A model generated the notes under the pieces. It did no database searches. It was not told where the DNA came from and was given only the letters and a program-made list of their open reading frames with translations. Shown here piece by piece: positions 59,136 to 64,000 of a stretch of DNA of 64,000 bases. The position numbers and the translations under genes are program-made. This DNA comes from Pseudoduganella violacea (GTDB lineage Bacteria; Pseudomonadota; Gammaproteobacteria; Burkholderiales; Burkholderiaceae_D), in contig NZ_JACHXD010000023.1 of assembly GCF_014191875.1 (NCBI RefSeq), positions 1-64,000 of the forward strand, in the 5' to 3' direction. Positions within the stretch are counted from its first letter, which is position 1; each line of letters opens with the position of its first letter.

Positions 59136-59200
59136 TCCAGCAATTCTCACACCCGCCATATTATCCACGCCGCGTCTGGCCGTGCGCCAAAGAAAACCCG

Positions 59201-59206
59201 TATAAT
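59201..59206 (+). promoter_or_regulatory. Probable -10 box of the arg operon
   Basis: TATAAT at 59201-59206 matches the sigma-70 -10 consensus exactly, 65 bases upstream of the argF ATG at 59271. No good -35 hexamer is seen at 17 bases spacing. I see no clear ARG box. Confidence 0.45.
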
Positions 59207-59270
59207 GATTTTTTCAAGGCTGGCCGGACGGCGCCCTGCGGTCCTCGGCCACGCATCAAAAATTGCCACC

Positions 59271-60197
59271 ATGTCTACGAAAAAACCGATCAAACACTAC
59301 CTCCAGTTTTCCGATTTCACGTTGGAAGAATATGAATACGTGATCGAGCGCGCCCATGTGATCAAGCGTAAGTTCAAGAACTACGAGATCTACCACCCGC
59401 TGATCGACCGTACCCTGGTGATGGTGTTTGAAAAGAATTCGACCCGTACCCGCCTGTCCTTCGAGGCCGGCATGCACCAGTTGGGCGGCGCCGCCATCTA
59501 CCTGAACACGCGCGACAGCCAGCTCGGTCGCGGCGAACCGGTGGAAGACGCCGGCCAGGTGATGTCCCGCATGTGCGACATCATCATGGTGCGCACCTTC
59601 GGCCAGGAGATCATCGAGCGTTTCGCCGCCAATTCGCGCGTGCCGGTGATCAATGGCCTGACCAACGAGCACCACCCCTGCCAGGTGTTCGCCGACATCT
59701 TCACCTACTACGAGCACCGCGGCCCGATCACGGGCAAGACCGTGGCCTGGGTGGGCGACGCCAATAATATGCTGTACTCCTGGCTGCAGGCGGCCGAAGT
59801 GTTCGGCTTCCACCTGAACGTGTCGACGCCAAAAGGCTACGATATGGACCTGTCGCAGGTGCGGACCAAGCGCTACACCTTCTTCGACAATCCTTCCGAC
59901 GCCTGCGCCGGCGCTCACCTGGTCAACACCGACGTCTGGACCAGCATGGGTTACGAGGCCGAAAACGCGGCCCGCCTGAAAGCCTTCGACGGCTTCATGG
60001 TCGATGCGGCCAAGATGCAGCGCGCCGCGCCCGACGCCCTGTTCATGCACTGCCTGCCCGCCCACCGCGGCGAGGAAGTGGCGGCCGAAGTGATCGACGG
60101 CCCGCAATCGGTGGTGTGGGACGAGGCGGAAAACCGCCTGCACATCCAGAAGGCGCTGATCGAGTACCTGCTGCTGGGCCGCATCGCTAATCAGTAA
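59271..60197 (+). CDS. argF: Ornithine carbamoyltransferase
   Basis: This encodes 308 residues from the ATG at 59271. It makes citrulline from ornithine and carbamoyl phosphate, the step before argininosuccinate synthase encoded 38 bases downstream. The carbamoyl-phosphate site FEKNSTRTRLSFEAGMHQLGG, the NGLTNEHHPCQVFADIFT block and the ornithine/catalytic HCLPAHRGEEV are intact. It is the anabolic type, of standard length, and should be cytosolic and trimeric. Confidence 0.96.
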   Translation: MSTKKPIKHYLQFSDFTLEEYEYVIERAHVIKRKFKNYEIYHPLIDRTLVMVFEKNSTRTRLSFEAGMHQLGGAAIYLNTRDSQLGRGEPVEDAGQVMSRMCDIIMVRTFGQEIIERFAANSRVPVINGLTNEHHPCQVFADIFTYYEHRGPITGKTVAWVGDANNMLYSWLQAAEVFGFHLNVSTPKGYDMDLSQVRTKRYTFFDNPSDACAGAHLVNTDVWTSMGYEAENAARLKAFDGFMVDAAKMQRAAPDALFMHCLPAHRGEEVAAEVIDGPQSVVWDEAENRLHIQKALIEYLLLGRIANQ

Positions 60198-60235
60198 GCG
60201 CACTCCCCTATACCCAACCTGAAACGAGAACGAGC

Positions 60236-61468
<1,233 letters not shown>

Positions 61469-61488
61469 GCAGGTCAGCGCTCCACGCC

Positions 61489-61512
61489 AAGCCGCCTACG
61501 GGCGGCTTTTTT
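61489..61512 (+). terminator. Rho-independent terminator of the arg genes
   Basis: AAGCCGCC-TACG-GGCGGCTT forms an 8-bp stem with a stable tetraloop and runs into TTTTTT. It lies 20 bases after the argG stop. Confidence 0.9.
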
Positions 61513-61597
61513 GCGTCCGTCATACGCACCGCTCGCGCTGCCAGCTTCAAAATGGTACATTTCCAGCCATATGCCCGGTCCCCGCCCAGGAGAAAAA

Positions 61598-63415
61598 ATG
61601 ATTAAAAATCTGAGCATCAAGCACAAACTCTATTTCGGCTTCGGCACCATTCTCGCGGTCCTGATCATCCTGCTGCTGCTGGCCTACAACCGCTTCCAGA
61701 GCCTGGCCGAGGCAAATAACTGGGACAAGCACACGATGGAAGTGCTGCATGATATCGACACCGTCAACAACGCCATCCTGAGCATCCAGGTCGAGGTGCG
61801 CGGTTATCTCTTGACCGGCAACGAAGCCGCGCTGAGCGGCGGCGACAAGGACAAGATCGCCGAAATGAAGCGCGATCTGCGCCAATTGGTCAAGCTCACC
61901 GCCGACAATCATGAACAGAACGAGCGCTTCAAGAAGGCCGAAGCCGTGCTCACCACCTGGGCCGACACCCTGATGCGCGCCCAGATCGACAAACGCCGCT
62001 CGCTCGGCAACACCGCCGGCGCCGCCGACCAGATGGGCCAATCCAGGGAATTGCGCGACGCCGCCAACGCGGTGCTGGAGGGGCGCCGCCTGCTCGACGA
62101 AGCGGCGGCCGAGGAAGACCGCCTGCTGGCTCAGCGCACCCAGGTCAGCCAGCGCCAGCAGGAAAACATGCTGATGGTGCTGACCGTCGGCGGCGCCGTC
62201 TGCGTCACGCTGTCGCTGCTGGTGGTGATCCTGCTGTCCAAGGCTATCCTGGCGCCGCTGGCGAATCTGACCTGGGCCGTGGGTCGCATTACGGCCGGCG
62301 ACCAGAACGCGCGCGCCACCGTCAACACCGGCGATGAACTGGGCCAGGTGGGGAATGCCTTCAACCAGATGGCGCAATTCATCCAGACCAGCCAGGAAAA
62401 GGAAAGAGCCGCAACCGACCTGCTCAAGTCCAAGGTCGATACCCTGCTGGTGGCCATCAACAAGGCGGCCGTCGGCGACCTGACCGGCAATGTCGCCATC
62501 GGCGGCGAAGACGCTATCGGCCAGTTGGGCGGCGGCATGGGCCGCATGTTCGATAATCTGCGCCTGCTGATCAATAATGTGCAGAAGGCCGGCATCCAGG
62601 TCACCACCTCGGCCACCGAGATCGCCGCCTCGGCCAAGGAGCAGGAAGCGATGGGCGTGGAGCAGGCCCAGACCAGCGTGGAGATCCTGGCCACCACCAA
62701 GGAAATTTCCAGCAACACCAGCCAGCTGCTGAAGACCATGGAAGACGCCACCGCCGTCGCCGACTACACCACCAGCGCCACCGCCGAAGCGCAGGGCAAT
62801 CTGCGCCGCATGGACCAGACCATGCACACCATGGTGGCGGCCACCGACTCGATCAACGCCAAGCTGGCCGCCCTGTCGGAAAAGGCCAGCAATATCAACA
62901 GCGTGCTGACCACCATCACGAAAGTGGCCGACCAGACCAATATCCTCTCGCTGAATGCCGCCATCGAAGCGGAAAAGGCGGGCGAGGCGGGCCGCGGCTT
63001 CTCGGTGGTGGCCACCGAAATCCGCCGCCTGGCCGACCAGACCTCGGTTTCCACCTGGGATATCGAACAGATGCTCAAGGAGATGCAGTCGGCCGTTTCG
63101 GCCAGCGTGATGGGGATGGACAAATTCTCCGAAGAGATCCGCCGCAGCGTGGGCGAGGTGCGCCAGGTGGTCGAACAACTGTCCGGCGTGATGGACCAGG
63201 TGCAGAAACTGGCGCCGCAATTCGACGCCGTCCTGCAAGGCATGCAGTCGCAGGCCGTGGGGGCGCAGCAGATCACCGAAACCATGATGCAGCTGAACGA
63301 CGCCACCCAGCAGACGGTGGAATCGCTGAAGTCCACCAGCGAAGCGGTACACCAGTTGCAGTACGCCGCTACCGACCTGCAAGCCAGCGTCACCACTTTC
63401 GCCACCGCCGGCTGA
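61598..63415 (+). CDS. Methyl-accepting chemotaxis protein, WspA-like with CHASE3 sensor
   Basis: This encodes 605 residues from the ATG at 61598 with AGGAGA 7 bases upstream. It has a membrane helix (about 12-32), a CHASE3-like periplasmic domain (NNAILSIQVEVRGYLLTGNEAALSG...), a second helix (about 190-212), HAMP with a second HAMP-like block, and a cytoplasmic signalling region with ITKVADQTNILSLNAAIEAEKAGEAGRGFSVVATEIRRLADQTSVST. It is followed at once by cheW- and cheR-like genes, the order of a Wsp-like operon that controls diguanylate cyclase activity in pseudomonads. The ligand is unknown. Confidence 0.9.
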   Translation: MIKNLSIKHKLYFGFGTILAVLIILLLLAYNRFQSLAEANNWDKHTMEVLHDIDTVNNAILSIQVEVRGYLLTGNEAALSGGDKDKIAEMKRDLRQLVKLTADNHEQNERFKKAEAVLTTWADTLMRAQIDKRRSLGNTAGAADQMGQSRELRDAANAVLEGRRLLDEAAAEEDRLLAQRTQVSQRQQENMLMVLTVGGAVCVTLSLLVVILLSKAILAPLANLTWAVGRITAGDQNARATVNTGDELGQVGNAFNQMAQFIQTSQEKERAATDLLKSKVDTLLVAINKAAVGDLTGNVAIGGEDAIGQLGGGMGRMFDNLRLLINNVQKAGIQVTTSATEIAASAKEQEAMGVEQAQTSVEILATTKEISSNTSQLLKTMEDATAVADYTTSATAEAQGNLRRMDQTMHTMVAATDSINAKLAALSEKASNINSVLTTITKVADQTNILSLNAAIEAEKAGEAGRGFSVVATEIRRLADQTSVSTWDIEQMLKEMQSAVSASVMGMDKFSEEIRRSVGEVRQVVEQLSGVMDQVQKLAPQFDAVLQGMQSQAVGAQQITETMMQLNDATQQTVESLKSTSEAVHQLQYAATDLQASVTTFATAG

Positions 63416-63427
63416 GCGGAACCGCCG

Positions 63428-63886
63428 ATGAAAGTGCTGGTCTTCCATATCGGCGCCGACCGCTACGGTCTACCGCTGGCGCTCGTGCGGCGCGTGCTGC
63501 CGCTGATGGAATTGAAGGCGCTGCCGCTGGCGCCGGACGCCGTGGCCGGCCTGATGAACCTGCACGGCGCCAGCGTGCCCGTGATCGACCTGTGCCGCAT
63601 CAGCGGCGGCGCGCCGGCGGCGCAGCAGGTCGACACCCGCATCCTGCTGGTCGATTACCACACGCCGGAAGGCGCGCTGCATGCGCTGGGCCTGCTGGCC
63701 GAGAAAGTGCAAGGCGTGCAGGAAGTGGATACGGCGGCGCTCAATCCCAGCGGCGTGGCGGCCGCGCCCTTTCTCGGCGCGGTGGCCGGCGACGCGGCCG
63801 GCATCGTACAACTGGTGCGGCTGGAGGAGCTGCTGCCGCCCTCCTTGCGCGCGCTGCTGTTCCGGCCCGAGGACCAGCCATCATGA
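63428..63886 (+). CDS. CheW-like coupling protein (WspB-like)
   Basis: This 152-residue protein is a single CheW domain: VLVFHIGADRYGLPLALVRRVLPLMELKALPLAPDAVAGLMNLHGASVPVIDLCRI, then TRILLVDYH, LGLLAEKVQGVQEV and AGIVQLVRLEELLPPSLRALLF. It would link the receptor to a CheA-type kinase encoded beyond the window. It starts 12 bases after the receptor stop and its stop overlaps the next start (ATGA). Confidence 0.92.
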   Translation: MKVLVFHIGADRYGLPLALVRRVLPLMELKALPLAPDAVAGLMNLHGASVPVIDLCRISGGAPAAQQVDTRILLVDYHTPEGALHALGLLAEKVQGVQEVDTAALNPSGVAAAPFLGAVAGDAAGIVQLVRLEELLPPSLRALLFRPEDQPS

Positions 63887-64000
63887 AAGCCACCGAGCTG
63901 CTGCGCCAGGCCACCGGCATGAATCTGTCGCGCGCCGTGGTGGACGAGGCGGTGCAGCAGCGCATGGCGCTGACCGGCTGCCGCGACCGCAAAGCCTATC
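63883..64000 (+). CDS. CheR-type methyltransferase, N-terminal end only (WspC-like, partial)
   Basis: The frame encodes 39 residues before the window ends: MKATELLRQATGMN, then SRAVVDEAVQQRMALTG, then CRDRKAY. The pattern (R)AVxQRMxxxG-x-x-D-x-x-A-Y is the start of CheR/WspC receptor methyltransferases. The start overlaps the CheW stop (ATGA). It should methylate glutamates on the receptor encoded upstream. Confidence 0.75.
   Translation, partial: MKATELLRQATGMNLSRAVVDEAVQQRMALTGCRDRKAY

Noticed and set aside
56280..59168. A 962-codon minus-strand open frame opposite the TPR-GAF kinase
   Set aside because: Antisense of a recognised kinase; no motif or plausible start.

Overview
The window reads as chromosomal DNA from a GC-rich betaproteobacterium of the Oxalobacteraceae (Massilia, Duganella or Janthinobacterium type). 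This placement is inferred from gene content, such as the argF-argG order, the RsgA/M48/PhhB cluster, DUF2970, the OmpP1/FadL porin and a Wsp-like chemosensory start. Codon use is strongly GC-biased and ribosome binding sites are mostly GGAG/AGGA. No database search was possible, so family names rest on recognised motifs.

Bases 1-5100 are accessory in character and lower in GC. They hold the tail of an IS3-family transposase, a GH24 lysozyme followed by a small exported protein, a CadC/TolB-type membrane regulator, YceI, a decayed IS5 transposase that has cut off the end of a RelE/ParE toxin (its ribbon-helix-helix antitoxin is intact), and an AraC regulator. Bases 5100-14400 carry a quinol-monooxygenase-like protein, two PHB-depolymerase-type esterases, an M10/RTX metalloprotease, a ribbon-helix-helix regulator with a perfect 20-bp operator-like palindrome, a chemoreceptor and a HerA-like (YjgR) ATPase.

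Bases 14400-20200 form a mosaic: an APC permease, an intact RelE/ParE toxin-antitoxin pair, a YukJ-like protein, an HNH gene with an internal TAG, a tRNA-Lys with an unusual 3' half, a secreted hydrolase and a permuted NlpC/P60-like protein. Bases 20200-29200 are mostly housekeeping or metabolic: a DUF4375 protein, YigZ, a lipoprotein glycerophosphodiesterase, GNAT, two envelope proteins, an orphan AraC-type sensor domain, oleate hydratase and a cystine symporter.

Bases 29300-36570 form one self-contained unit: a consensus sigma-54 promoter, a periplasmic adaptor, an ABC ATPase, two FtsX/MacB-type permeases, a sigma-54-activating response regulator and its histidine kinase. The operon appears to encode its own sigma-54 switch. 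Bases 36600-47330 hold a histidine phosphatase, NAD(P)HX dehydratase, a Ser/Thr/Gly-repeat lipoprotein, FadL, an RND efflux pair, a divergent PAP2 protein and a DUF475 membrane protein.

Bases 47330-53040 hold two tandem copies of a 57-nt palindromic repeat at each of two convergent gene junctions, a 779-residue alanine-rich coiled-coil protein, a low-GC hydrolase, SrkA kinase and a YecA/SEC-C protein. From 53060 to the end come oligoribonuclease, an M48 peptidase, PhhB, RsgA, a soluble TPR-GAF histidine kinase, argF, argG, and the first three genes (receptor, CheW, CheR) of a Wsp-like chemosensory operon that runs off the window.
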